Shown here: one piece after another, positions 22,088-32,956 of the stretch
How positions within the stretch are numbered: position 1 is the first letter of the stretch
Layout of the letters: each line of letters starts with the position of its first letter
Origin: Cyanodermella asteris
Taxonomy: Eukaryota > Ascomycota > Lecanoromycetes > Ostropales > Stictidaceae
Length of the DNA stretch: 64,000 nt
Direction: 5' to 3'
NCBI GenBank assembly: GCA_900618795.1
Contig: UYJD01000003.1
Span: 2,073,434 to 2,137,433 of the forward strand
Made by a program: the position numbers and the translations under genes
The notes under the pieces: model-generated
Seen by the model: only the letters and a program-made list of their open reading frames with translations
The model's database searches: none
Told to the model about the DNA's origin: nothing

Positions 22088-22763
22088 ATGGCTTCTCTCA
22101 AAGGTCCTGGCGCCGCTCAGAAACATGATGGTAGAGACTGTCCCGCAGGCTCTAGTTCTACCTGGCTAATAACATCCAGGCTCTGACCTTCGCGTCGCTA
22201 TTGTCCATGCGCGCTGGAACACAACCATCATTGACGAGCTCGTCGCCGGGACGAAGAAGAGCCTGAAGGCAGCTGGGGTCAAGGATGAGAACATTGTCTT
22301 GCAGGACGTCCCCGGAAGTTACGAGTTGCCGTTGGCTGTTCAACGTGTCTACTCAGCGTCCACGGTCCAAAACTCAACGTCTGGCGCGGTTTCCGCAACA
22401 GACTTGCTCGCAGGAATGTCGTCGGATCTACTTGCGACGGGGGACAGCTCGGAGAAGAAGTCTGTGCAAACCGGCAGTTCTACAGCTCCCTTCGATGCTG
22501 TCATTGCCATTGGCGTCCTCATCAAAGGCGAGACCATGCATTTCGAATACATTGCCGACGCTGTCTCGCATGGACTCATGCGTGTGCAATTGGACACCGG
22601 CGTACCCGTTATCTTTGGTCTCCTCACCGTCTTGACCGAGGAGCAAGGTAAGGCGAGGGCAGGAATCGATGGGAAGGGCCATAACCACGGCGAGGACTGG
22701 GGAAGTGCGGCTGTGGAGCTTGGTGTCAAGAGGAGGGGCTGGGCGCAAGGCAAGATGGCATAG
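22088..22763 (+). CDS. RIB4: 6,7-dimethyl-8-ribityllumazine synthase
   Basis: This enzyme catalyses the penultimate step of riboflavin synthesis, joining 5-amino-6-ribitylaminouracil with 3,4-dihydroxy-2-butanone 4-phosphate. Exon 1 is 22088-22130, the 49-nt intron 22131-22179 (GTAGAG...CAG), exon 2 22180-22763; the product is 208 residues. Family motifs are intact: VAIVHARWN near the N-terminus, DVPGSYELPLAV, AIGVLIKGETMHFEYIAD with the catalytic-region histidine, LDTGVPVIFGLLTVLTEEQ and NHGEDWGSAAVELG. A Ser/Thr-rich insertion of about 40 residues (around 80-120) separates the substrate-binding strand from the GETxHFE strand. The bacterial and yeast enzymes are shorter here, but filamentous-fungal ones often carry such an insert. 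It is convergent with the proteasome gene. Confidence 0.95.
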
Positions 22764-23098
22764 TTCAGGGGAGATATATGCAAACAGAAAAACGATCCCC
22801 AGAAAAGGAACAAAGTAGACCAAAGTGCTCACATTGTGCGACACTAGATTATCGACCCTAAAAGTGTTTAGATAACACTCGCACAAAAACCTTAGGTGGC
22901 CCATGGAAACAGAGAACTGCTGACTGTACCCACCGTAATGCTCACACGAGTACATGAATAATAGTTAATCCAGTAGACCGAAGGCAAACTCACGACGAGT
23001 TTTGAATATCTACCTCCAATCTTGGTTAGAGTCGGGGTTAGAACCGTCATTGAGCATCGTGATAATTTTCTCCGTCTATGCATGATGTGTCGTTAGAT
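22764..23098. other. Convergent 3' intergenic region
   Basis: 335 bp between the stop codons of RIB4 and proteasome alpha-3. It presumably holds both 3' untranslated regions. Nothing else seen. Confidence 0.5.
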
Positions 23099-24028
23099 TT
23101 ACTCCTCCATCTTGTCGTCCTCGTCGTCATCATCGTCATCACCTTCGAGAGCCTTCTTTGCGAGCCTTTCCGCCTCTTCCTGCAGCTCGCTCGGGATGTG
23201 CTGATGTTTCCCCTGAGTTGGTCCTGACAAGGAACTCACCCAAGTCATCTCCAGCTCGAACTCCTTATCCTTGTTATCGTCATGCGCAACGTAGATGATA
23301 CGTGCGGCTTCCTTGACGCCCTGTTCCAGCGAGATTTGGTTGTCGTGCAGGTTCAGCTTTTCGAGCTCGGCGTTTGCAGCTTGTCTGCCCTTGCCAGCAG
23401 CGGCGCCGTAATACCCCCAGCAGGTTCCACTTGGTTCGACCATGTATAAGCCAGGTCCCCCCTTCTTGACACCCTCAACCTTTCCGCCGGCGCCCATCTT
23501 GGGTCCTAAGCCAACCTGACCGTCAACAGGCAGATCGGCCTCGCTGTCCCAGCCTCCAATGATCGCCGTGATTCCGAAAGGTCTTACGCTGTTGTAGAGA
23601 GTGTATGCCTGCATGTACGCACTCACGCGATCTGCGAGCGCAGAGACGGAGATGGGTGACTTGTAGGTGCTTCGGTGGCTGGACGATTCATCTCGGGCTC
23701 TGCTTGCGAAATGTCTGCCGTCCGGAATCATTCCTGAGCTGACAATACCAATGTTGCGGTCTACCGTGGCAATTTGCTTATTCGCGTGAGGCTTCAACAG
23801 TTTGCTTGTGACGATCTTCTCCACAGCCAGAACAACTCCATCCTTGCAGCGAATGCCAACCGACGTTCCGCCGTTCTCGACAGCCTTGACAGCGTATTCG
23901 ACTTGGAAGTTGCGGCCATCGGGCGAGAAGACCGAGTTGTTCAAGTCATATCCGGTACCTATGGAAGTCTTGAGGGGAACAAATCAGCATTTCGGCTTCG
24001 TTGTCGACAAGCGGGTTGAACTCACCAT
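23099..24028 (-). CDS. PRE10: 20S proteasome subunit alpha type 3
   Basis: An alpha-ring subunit of the 20S proteasome core, structural rather than catalytic. Exon 1 consists only of the start codon (24028-24026). A 57-nt intron 24025-23969 (GTGAGT...AAG) follows, then exon 2 23968-23099. Splicing gives MTSIGTGYDLNNSVFSPDGR, the canonical alpha-subunit N-terminus. Further evidence is FQVEYAVKAVENGGTSVGI, VDRNIGIVSSGMIPDGRH, RVSAYMQAYTLYNSVRPFG and the alpha-3-specific PSGTCWGYYGAAAGKGRQAA. The C-terminus is a long acidic tail, usual for alpha-3. Without the intron no ATG gives this N-terminus, so the one-codon exon is well supported. Confidence 0.94.
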
Positions 24029-24777
24029 GGCGGGACGAGTCGATGTGTGCTATTAGGTAGGTTGAAGAGCTGCGGGCAAGCTGGAGACACAGGTAGAGTA
24101 GTCCAGGATCTGCGTTGTAGCTGGGACACAGTACACAGCTCAGCGTAATATGATCTCGGCAGGGCAACGAGCTTGGAGCTTGACTTCAGGCAATGAGCGC
24201 CGCGCAACCACAGGCATCGCGCTTACTGCACAGCACGGCCTTGGCGCCGGGCCAGGCGACGGCTACGGATGATGCTGTCACACTCTCGACACGCTTTTGT
24301 CCTCGTCCCTCCTTCACCAACCAGCTTCTTCTACCGTTAAGCCTACCACAGACTGCCGTTGACATCGTGCTCCGTCTGGCTCGTCCTCTGACTACCTCTC
24401 GTGGGTCGTTCTGCCTCGAGCTCGAGCCCCGATCGGGTCTAGTACACGTCACATATTACGGCCCAACTCCGGAGCCCCCTTTAACACAAACCCCGCCGCC
24501 AAATTCCTTTCCTTGTTCTCCAAAATCCTCCATCGACAGTCTTCCTTGTCTCGCAATTCATTCCGGCTTCTGGACGTTGAAAGAGAGCTCTGGTACGCCC
24601 AAACTGCTGTATATAGAAGTACTAGACAATTTGTTAGCCAATCAAGCAAACAGTCAACCATCTTGTCACCTGTCATTGATCGCTCAACTGATTGCACCGA
24701 CATCCGATTCGAAATCGCTCTACGCCTCTCCTTCACTTTGCGGAACTCGCAAGTTTTTCGCTGATCATCACAGCAAG
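24029..24777. promoter_or_regulatory. Bidirectional promoter, PRE10 and zinc-ribbon gene
   Basis: 750 bp between divergent genes. It contains a TATATAG at about 24610 and a CCAAT at 24638-24642, both within 170 bp of the zinc-ribbon start codon. The order (TATA upstream of CCAAT) is unusual, so their use is uncertain. Confidence 0.45.
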
Positions 24778-25702
24778 ATGGAATATGGGATGCCTCTAAG
24801 CTGCCAGCACTGTGGCACACTGAATGATCCTCGGAGGAGCATGGGCATTCCAGCATGCGCTTCGGTACGTGAGTGCCGGTCCGAACGGGCCCTGCCTAAG
24901 CATGCCAAAGCACGCATTTCGATCAAAAAGGGCATGGTCCATGCTTTACAGCATATACTCTTTGGTCGTCATGTCCCAAAATATACCGTTCCACGATCTT
25001 CACATTCTCCTATGTGAGGACATACTTACCAAGTCACAGTGCGGCTTGACCTCGGTCGAAGGAGCTTTTAGCATGCAAGACGACCTTTCGAAGCTGTTCG
25101 ATAGAGGCATGACCTTTTCTCAGGCTCCGGCGAAAGTGCAAGCCCCGGCCGCGCCTGAGTCCGAACAATCTCGACTCGGGTACAGTGCTAGCCAGCATTA
25201 CATCCCTGTGACTCGACCCGCGATACACATCGAGGAGATCACCATGCCCTTGGAGCTTCAGGGACTGCTGTTGCGAAAGAATCTCTATCCCGCAACCTTG
25301 CTTCCATCGCAAAGGGTATTGTTCGAGAATGCAAACTCGGAACAGAGGGAAAGATTGTTGATGCTTTGGTCAATCTCGTCGCCGTCCCAGGCCCGAGGCG
25401 TTGGTGTGTTTGCGGGCGAGAGAACGTCAATGGAGCAGGAGGAGGCCTCGGCGAGGATCTCGTTCGAGCGACGTCAGCAGAGCCAGCAAGTGGAATCGGC
25501 CGAACCGTATATTCAGATGGGCTACGGACTGGACAACCCTGCCGAGCCTACATATCGACAGGCAGTTGATCCCGTGTATGAGAGTAAGGAGTGGTGGAGG
25601 CACGAAGCGGGCCCTCGGCAGCCCCAAGAGTTCCAGTACGGCATGTACGAAGCCATGAGACAATATCACCTGCCTATTGGAGATGATGAGATGATGGCAT
25701 AG
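24778..25702 (+). CDS. Small zinc-ribbon protein of unknown function
   Basis: Two exons, 24778-24864 and 25040-25702, joined across a 175-nt intron (GTACGT...CAG), give 249 residues. Splicing brings CQHC (residues 9-12) and CASC (27-30) together as a CxxC-x14-CxxC zinc ribbon. The fourth cysteine is in exon 2, which strongly supports the junction. The rest is polar: a region with MQDDLSKLFDRGMTFS, a Pro/Ala/Glu stretch, EITMPLELQGLLLRKNLYP, a Glu/Arg/Gln helix likely to form a coiled coil (about 150-180), and a Tyr/Met-rich tail. I do not recognise the family; a nucleic-acid or protein-binding adaptor would fit. An unspliced frame running through the intron exists but lacks the zinc motif. 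Confidence 0.7.
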
Positions 25703-25945
25703 GGGAAGTATAGTTGGTTGGCTGGCGTGGCGACTGAGAATGCGATTTGCATAACTGTAACTAGCACAGATACCCCAGCATAGCTTGTTACTGTGTTTTG
25801 GAATACGCTCCTTGTATCGGCGATAGGTGTGTTCCTGGTAATTTCCGTAGTACACTTGGAGAACGCCTTCGTGCTGCTAAATTGATGCCGTTTCCTGAAT
25901 AGTACTTCACCTCTCTCAGCTTACAATCGTTTGTATATATTCAAA

Positions 25946-25971
25946 AGGAAAATAATTATATTATTTTTCCT
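25946..25971. repeat. AT-rich palindrome, possible bidirectional 3'-end signal
   Basis: A 26-bp near-perfect inverted repeat with arms AGGAAAATAAT and ATTATTTTTCCT and a 3-bp centre. It sits about 245 bp past the stop of the plus gene in a convergent region. Either strand could give an A/U-rich hairpin or 3'-end processing signal. Confidence 0.45.
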
Positions 25972-26330
25972 GTTTCTAATCTATTATTGTTTTGAAGTTC
26001 AAGTTTAGAGCCCAGTCCCGCCCTACCCTATCTGACCCCAGGGTTTCATCTTGTTCTGCCGTTTGGATCCTTTACTAGCAGTCACCAAAGACCTATATAC
26101 TGTCTCTATGCCTTTTCAAAAGGTGGGCCGAAGTCCGGGACACGACTTCTCGCTTGCCGCCATCGGCTCGCTGATGCCCAGTGGAATGCCAGTGCCAAAA
26201 CGAAAAGAAGACGAGTGGACGCAACATCGGCATAGACGCCAGGATATGGAGATGAGCTCTGCTCTGCTCTGCTTTGCTCAACGAACGCGTTCCCACGAGG
26301 TGTAACCAAGTCGAGGAATATCAGAAATGC

Positions 26331-26396
26331 GGTCACGACAGGGATTATGATACCTTTGTTGCGAGACCCACTTGCTGTCCATTGAGCTACCGTAAC
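26331..26396 (-). pseudogene. tRNA-like relic (elongator-Met-like body)
   Basis: Read on the minus strand, the ends form a seven-base-pair acceptor stem (GTTACGG with TCGTGAC, two G-T pairs), followed by TAGCTCAATGG, a good D-arm/box A. The central TGGGTCTCGCAA resembles an anticodon arm, but its 3' stem half is short, and the T-arm lacks a proper TTCRANY loop. At 66 nt it is about seven bases short of a normal tRNA. It reads as a decayed tRNA gene rather than a working one. Confidence 0.35.
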
Positions 26397-26431
26397 GAAA
26401 AAACGGCCATACTAAAGCCTCCTCACCGTCC

Positions 26432-28222
26432 TTACGCCTCCGCCAGCACGATCCGGCACGGCAAATCTCCCTCCGGCTGGCTCAGAGCAATCTGATACGC
26501 CCTCTCGCCCTCAACGCACCTCTTCTCCCTCGGAACCCCATCCTTCGCATCCCTCTCCCTGTAAATGTCCCTTACCTCGAGGCTCCGAGCCATCAGACAC
26601 AGCACGGTCTTCATTTCCAGTATCGCCAACTCCTGGCCGATGCAGTTCCTCGGCCCGTGTTCGAAAGCCCGCCAGGCGCCCTTGACCGGATACAGTGTGT
26701 CGCCTTCCTTTGCCAGCCACCGCTCTGGGATGAAGGTATCTGGCTCAGGCCAGAGGGCGGCGTCGTGTTGGATCGTGTGTACGTTGGACCAGACGAGGAA
26801 GCCGTCCGTGGGGAATTTGCGGCCTTGGGAGTCCGTGACGGAGTAGCCGGGCTCGCCGCGGCGGGTCGACGTCACTACGGGGAAGAGACGGAGGGATTCT
26901 TTGATGATGGCCGTGGTGTAGGGCAGGGAGTTGAGAAGTGTTGGAGTTGCGGAGATCAACTCACCTGCCGCGGACGGATCGGTGCTGAGGACCTTGTCGT
27001 GTTCGGCTCGTAAACGCCGAAGGTGTTCTCGGTGCTGTGGCAGAGACAGCAGATACAGCATGTAACAGATCGAAGACGAAGTCGTGTCGTGGCCGGAGAA
27101 CAGAAATTGCTTAATCTGAGATACGCAAATGTGTTTGAAGAACGGGTCGAGCTGGACGCCGGAGCCTGGGTTCATCTTGTTCGAAGTGTGCTGATCTTCG
27201 AGGTACGTGCTCAGTGCAAAGTCCATGATGGTTTTCTGCATCTTGGTCGCCGATGCATTTGCAGGAGACGATGTTGTTGTGGCAAACCGGGCGTCGACTT
27301 TGTCAGACACGAACTTGGTGACTATGCCACCATAGTACCAATGGGCCAGTGGACGAAGCGGATTGTAGCGATCGAGCAGGTTGGGCTCGGCACCGAAACT
27401 GAGCCAACGGATCTGGGTGCGGAGGGCCTGGACGATCTTCGATGGTACCAGCTGACAATTGAAATGTATGTCCCTAAGAGTCAATAAGTGGTTCGGCTTC
27501 TGGCAGATGGAATCTCTGGATCTTCGCAACACAGACACTTACATAACGACACGCCCGATAACATCAATCGCAAGGTTATCTGTCAAATCCTTCATGCGTA
27601 GCACATCGCCCTTTGCTTGATGCCGTCTCAAGACGTCACAGAATGTCTGCGTCTCTTTGACGATGAAAGGCACCAACGTCATGAGGTTGGCGTTACTGAA
27701 ACCTGGGTTGAAGACTTTGCGCCATCGTTTCCATTCTTCGCCCTCCATCGTAACGATATCAAGCCCATCAGTCAGCGGCTTCAAGAACCTCGTCATCCCT
27801 TCATGTTTCGGCAGCGACTGCTCCGTCGTCGCTTGATACAGCGTATCCGGCGATGCGAGGACAAGCATCGACGGGGCCATAGGGTACAGATCGAGATAGA
27901 AGTTCGGTCCGAGGTCTGGGTACAGCTTTCGGATCTGAGCCGGCAGATAATGGCCATGGGCTCCGTTGGGAAGTTGTCCACTTATCCTCGCCGCGAGGCC
28001 GAGGTGTCCCACGAGCGGATTCCACGGCGGCATGGGCTAGACAACAGTTTTAGCTGACTACACGTGGGAAATGGGGAGCAACCTCACGAGTCCCTGAGCT
28101 CGAAGCTTTGCAATGTACGCCCGCCATGTATAGATTCTCGTGGCCAGTACTGCAGCAGAAAAGGCCACAATCGCAATCAAAGCTCGCAGCAAATGTTCCG
28201 AATCCACGATCAACCTAGGCAT
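26432..28222 (-). CDS. Cytochrome P450 monooxygenase
   Basis: Three exons (28222-28088, 28036-27543, 27473-26432) with 51-nt and 69-nt introns give a 556-residue microsomal P450. An N-terminal anchor (LLRALIAIVAFSAAVLATRIY) leads into the hinge PMPPWNPLVGHL. The oxygen-activating I-helix is FSGHDTTSS (about residue 338), the ExxR motif KESLR (about 403) and the heme-cysteine signature FEHGPRNCIGQE (about 485). The VFNPGFSNANLMTLVP region recalls the StcS/VerA-type group of fungal P450s, but this resemblance is from memory and no aflatoxin-type genes lie nearby, so no substrate can be given. Both junctions restore family sequence (AQGL/PMPPW and RVVM/DIHFN). An in-frame ATG at 28330 would add 36 polar residues and is less likely. 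It is divergent from the M20 peptidase gene. Confidence 0.93.
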
Positions 28223-29243
28223 GATGATTTCGTTGGGTTTGCAGTTGTAGCTGGAGGCAAGAAGGGGGATCGGTGGACGAGAGAGATGTCCATGACTGGC
28301 GACCGCATTCAAGGCCAGTTTCGTACGCACATTGCTGTGCCTTTGCTATTTTCTCAGCTGGAGGACGGTCTCAGCTGGGTCTGTCTAAGCCGGCCGCTGT
28401 TGATTTGCCAAGAGGAATCATCGTTATCGCAAGAAGCCAAGTGCTCGAGCGAAGTTATATCCACTCAGATGCTTACACGGCTTCAGAATCTCTCACGCCG
28501 ACAACATGAGACACACAGGTCTTTTGCGGGGTGTTCGCTGCAGCGAAACGCATGCATGAAGCAGCATAGCAGATAATACTCTCTGCAAATACTGGCACCG
28601 AAATCAGTCGGTGACCATGGTGGGATAATTAAACGATGCTCAGGAACGCATTCCTTGCTAGCTAGACTAAAACAGGCTAGGATGCAGTGTGGTCGGCGCG
28701 CAAAAGAAATGACGCAGCTTTAGCTTTCTTTCCCAACTAACTGAACTCATTCAACGTCAGTCTCACAGACTCCGTCGCGTCCAGGGCTCATTCCGGTTGA
28801 CAGACCCATTGGTTCAAGATTAAGATTCAGATCCCGACCATTTAACGGCGCCGGTGCGTCTCTTCGCGTCCACGGTAAGTCGTCTCCCGTCTCGAAACAT
28901 CCCGCGCTCTGAACCAGCAAGCCGCTTAGCTCTGCTAGTAGTGTAGCGCTGGTTCACTCATTTCATGAGCCGAGACAACGCAACGATATGCCCCTCCCCA
29001 ATCATATTCTGTATAATGTGTCAGCGCTCGTTTCGATATCTATACCGTGTCGCGGTCCGAAGCTCGACCAAAGCACGCGAGCGAGGTAGCACAACAAAGC
29101 AAAAACGCGGCCGCCGCAACGGGGGGCTGTCCCTAGCTATGCACATATTTTCGCCAGCCCATTGCATGAATTACGAGCGCAGCTGACTTGGCTGGATAGT
29201 CCAGAAATTTAGGCTCTCGATACCAAGATCCGTACCGATAAAC
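28223..29243. promoter_or_regulatory. Shared promoter of P450 and M20 peptidase genes
   Basis: 1 kb between divergent starts. A tRNA-Glu-like fragment (TAGTGTAGCG box and a TTC anticodon-like loop) near 28935-29000 lacks a T-arm and is rejected as a gene. No TATA box is convincing. Confidence 0.4.
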
Positions 29244-30422
29244 ATGAGGGTCCCGTTCACCGGCCTCGCGGCCAGTCTCTTCGCCATGCCCACCATCGCC
29301 AGCAACCTACAACTCCCCCTCGTCTCCCACCCGCCCCAACTCGCCAGCCGACCCTCGTCCCGTAACTGGACCGAATCCCTCCTGGCCCTGCACAAAGATC
29401 TCATCACCATTGAATCGACGAGCGGCCACGAAAACGCCGTGGGCCACTACCTGAAATCCTTTCTCGAAGGCCACAACTTCACCGTCCTGACCCAAACCCT
29501 CCCGCCGCTCGAGGGAAACCCGCACAAGTCCGCCCGCTTCAACGTCTACGCCTTCAACGGGCGATCCCCGAAATCCAACGTCGTGGTCACGTCGCACATG
29601 GACACGGTCCCGCCGTACTACAACTACAGCGTGGCGCCCGACGGCGAAATCTGGGGCCGCGGCTCCGTGGACGCAAAGGGCGCGGTAGCGAGCCAGATCG
29701 CGGCGACGTTGCAGCTCGTCGAATCCGGCGACGTGGGCCGCGGAGACGTCAGCCTGCTGTTCGTGGTCGGGGAGGAAGTCGACGGCGGGGGGATGAAGCG
29801 TGCGAACGAGCTGAACCTGCATTGGAACGCGGGCATCTTCGGGGAGCCGACGGAGTTGAAGCTCGCGGCGGGCCACAAGGGGATAGTGTCTGGATACGTC
29901 AGGGCCAAGGGCAAGGCGGCGCACAGCGGGTACCCGTGGTTGGGAGTCAACGCGAACAGCAAGCTGATCAAGGCGCTGGCGATCTTCGACGAGCTGCAGC
30001 TTGGCTATAGCGACAAGTACGGGAATACGACCATCAACATCGGGCGCATCGACGGCGGTGTGGCGGGGAACGTGGTGCCCGAGAGCGCCAAAGCGGAGTT
30101 TGCTATCCGACTTGCCGTCGGGCCCGTCAAGGATGTCAGGGATAAAATCATCGAGGCGCTGGGTCCGGACGTCGAGGTCGAGTTTCGCAGCGGCTATAGT
30201 CCGGTGGACTGCGATGCGGACGTTGAGGGCTTTGAGACCATCACGGTGAACTACGGGACTGATGTGCCGTGGCTGGAACACGAGAGAGTTCCGAAGAGAT
30301 ATCTCTACGGTCCGGGCTCGATCCTGGTTGCGCACAGCGATCACGAGCATTTGAATGTGAAGGATCTGGAAGAGGCGGTTGAGGGATACAAGAAGTTGAT
30401 TCTGCACGCATTGAAGAAGTGA
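29244..30422 (+). CDS. Secreted or vacuolar M20-family zinc carboxypeptidase
   Basis: A 392-residue single-exon metallopeptidase that would remove C-terminal residues or hydrolyse N-acyl amino acids. A signal peptide (MRVPFTGLAASLFAMPTIAS) precedes the catalytic domain. The five expected metal ligands are visible: His in VVTSHMDTVP, bridging Asp in GRGSVDAKGAV, the Glu pair in VVGEEVDGGG (catalytic base and ligand), Glu/Asp equivalent in FGEPTELKLAAGHKG, and His in VAHSDHEHL. The dimerisation domain begins near KAAHSGYPWLGVNA. N-glycosylation sequons (NWT, NFT, NYS, NTT) agree with secretion. Length fits the fungal secreted M20A group. Start context AAACATGA is good. Codon use is markedly G/C-ending in this gene. 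Confidence 0.93.
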   Translation: MRVPFTGLAASLFAMPTIASNLQLPLVSHPPQLASRPSSRNWTESLLALHKDLITIESTSGHENAVGHYLKSFLEGHNFTVLTQTLPPLEGNPHKSARFNVYAFNGRSPKSNVVVTSHMDTVPPYYNYSVAPDGEIWGRGSVDAKGAVASQIAATLQLVESGDVGRGDVSLLFVVGEEVDGGGMKRANELNLHWNAGIFGEPTELKLAAGHKGIVSGYVRAKGKAAHSGYPWLGVNANSKLIKALAIFDELQLGYSDKYGNTTINIGRIDGGVAGNVVPESAKAEFAIRLAVGPVKDVRDKIIEALGPDVEVEFRSGYSPVDCDADVEGFETITVNYGTDVPWLEHERVPKRYLYGPGSILVAHSDHEHLNVKDLEEAVEGYKKLILHALKK

Positions 30423-32956
30423 GGAAGGTCTAGCTGGTCTAGGCTTTGCAGTTGACAGGTTTCTTTGGAAAGCGGATTCGTTTAGCCACGAGGGAGAATG
30501 CCTTCGCGCTTGAGTCATCCTTGGTGCTTGCACATTTGAAAGTCATATGTACGAAGAACGTGTTATAAGCGCGCTTAGATTGGCGTGTGCAATCGCAATC
30601 GGATGTCCCGCTCATGGCAAGCCAGCTCAATTTACCCAGTTCCAAAGGTCCGCAGATGCTGGATGTGTACAGGACCACAGGCTCGCCACGTGAGGGACCA
30701 CGGCAATGGTGACCCATCAATGCACGACCCTCCCGTCATCTCCCTTGTTGTCTGATTCCACTCGGTCGCTCTCGGATGTGTTGCAAATTATCTCGAGCGA
30801 CATCGAAGGCCGTAGATACCATGCTCTTGCAAGCCAAGATGCGCTCATCTTGCTCGAGCAATCCTCAGCTGCAAGCCATGCTGTACGCGAAGTAGCCTGT
30901 AAGGTGTAACGAGTCGAGGCCCCGCGCTGTAGTAAGCATTGTATGTTGTAGCATTTTGCATCATGCAATTTATGACAATAATTCCTAGCTCAGATGGCTC
31001 CAAGGCATGCAGTGGGCGGGTCCGGCGGTCGGGCTGAGGAAGTGGAGAGGTTGTAGATCGGATGTGCAGTAGAGTTTCGATAGCAGCCTTATCTGCACGT
31101 GAGTGGAGAGTCGCCATTCCTCGACGCAACGACGTGCTGGGTAGGTAAGCAACAACGAGCTTTTCATGAACCCTACATTTTAGCAACAGTCGTGCAGATC
31201 ACATTATGTCAGTGACCACACGAGAGCAGGATGAGAGGTCAAGTCATGGCTTGCCCATGCGCGGTGGCTCGTCAGATCTTTGGAGGTTCAGCGCGATGAT
31301 GCAGTCGAGCGATTAGCTTTTTTGTACTTGACACCTTTAAATTAGAGCTTATGCAACACGAACCGCCGCGACACCATCGGACTACCAGCACTGTACGGTC
31401 GCACACTTGACGAGAGCGCATATGGGATGCAAGCTGATGATGATACATGTCATCGCCATGCTCGCGCCAATGTTTCCTCGTAGCAGTGATTGAAGATCGA
31501 TGACCAACCGACGCGTGTCGCGTGGACGGATGGTGCAGCATCCGGATGACAAGCTGGGGAAAAACATTGTGTGGGTGGAACAGAGCAATCGGACAAGTCG
31601 GAGCCATTCAGGGAGAAAAGCCAAGGCATGCATGCAGCCCTTGGGCTTTTTTGCACCGGGCGATCTGGCTGGGCGCGCGTTAAGTTTGGATCGTCCTTCC
31701 ACGCTGGTCCGGCGATCCCACACATCAGCGAGCTTGATTCTTGCTGGCTGGACATCCGAGTCATCAGCTTGAGCAGTAGAAATCGCGAACATGTGTCTGC
31801 GAGAAGCAGCGGGCAAGTCTGGTGTACCGTTCAACGGCGGTTACTGCAACATGTACAGGATGACCACGACATGATGCACATGAGCATGCGACGAATGTCA
31901 GGATGGAGCACGATAGACGCCATGGTGCGATAGCTGCAGAATGTCTCTCGCGGATGGTGGGTGAGCGGGATGGCGGAGCGATTCTGCTTTGGGCGGTGAT
32001 GGAAATAGGCCTCCCATTTCCAGACAATGGTGATGCTTGCGCACCCACACGTGCAGGAAAGCAGACGTTAAGCGAGCAGCAGAGCGTGTCGTTGTCGTTG
32101 ACGGGTCAGGGGGAACGCTGGCACGGAAATTGTTGGTTGAGCGCAACTGTCTCTGATGTGCCGCTTTTCGTCGTCTCGAAATCGTGCGCTCGGATTTAAG
32201 GCTGGAGTCTGAACTTCGCTCGCTGCCTTCACGTTTCAAGTCTGACCACCGCCCATTCTTGCATCTCCAACCTCCTCGACCTTGCTGACTTGGCTTTATC
32301 ATCATTCACTGCGACTACTGTACCGTCTGCACATTGTTCTTCTTTGCATCTGTTGTACATACGTATACTGCCTTTCCTTCTGCTCCGGCTGCCTCGTCCG
32401 CCGATCCCAGCCTTTAAAAATAGCACAGTCCAGCATCGTCTCCAGCTTGACTCGTATCGTCGACGCCGTCGTCATTAATTTAACCCTCCCCCGAACGACC
32501 ACCATCGCTGCGCCAACTGACGATTTTACACTCAATTGACGATACTCGAACGACTTTTCGCCCTGGTCGGCGACCTTTCGTCGCTACCTCACACACCTTT
32601 GCACCACCCGACATCCCGGCTACCGCTGTCACACAGTCGACACATCTTGCAAGAGGCGGAAGCTTCTGCTCGCACACCCTGCCATATTCGACTTGTTCGC
32701 GCGAGCCTAAGCACGTGTAGCTGTACGCTGCCGCTGCCCCGGTCCCTGTAACGGCCAGACACCAGACTGGTCCCGGCACAGACTATTTCCCGCAGATACC
32801 TGGCCATGTCCTGTTAGTGTCCGACACCTTACCTTCGACCCAACTTACAGGCGTGCTGTGCCGCCTTACGCTCGTTTTCACTCCCGCCCGAACAAAGTCT
32901 TCGCACCCTAATTCGACCTTGCACTTTGCAAACACCGCCCTACTTGCCCCAACACG
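30423..32956. other. Intergenic region and long 5' leader
   Basis: 2.5 kb without a supported gene. From about 32200 to 32956 the plus strand is strongly pyrimidine-rich with many short upstream ATGs, as expected of a long leader for the next gene. A small inverted repeat (CCAAGG / CCTTGG around GCATGCATGC) lies near 31620-31645. Open frames on the minus strand at 31270-31834 are not convincing. Confidence 0.45.

Larger units (their letters stand above)
25703..26431. other. Convergent intergenic region with AT-rich palindrome
   Basis: 730 bp between the ends of the zinc-ribbon gene and the P450 gene. It holds the AT-rich palindrome and tRNA-like relic listed separately, and a short CTCTG microsatellite near 26257-26275. 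Confidence 0.5.

Noticed and set aside
28935-29000. tRNA-Glu-like fragment with a TTC anticodon-like loop
   Set aside because: The anticodon stem has only three pairs and no T-arm is present.
26432-30422. Secondary-metabolite gene cluster around the P450
   Set aside because: No polyketide synthase, peptide synthetase, terpene cyclase or transporter lies nearby.
29307-30533. 408-codon open frame antisense to the M20 peptidase
   Set aside because: It is a by-product of the G/C-ending codon bias of the sense gene; the translation is Arg/Val/Asp-rich without domains.
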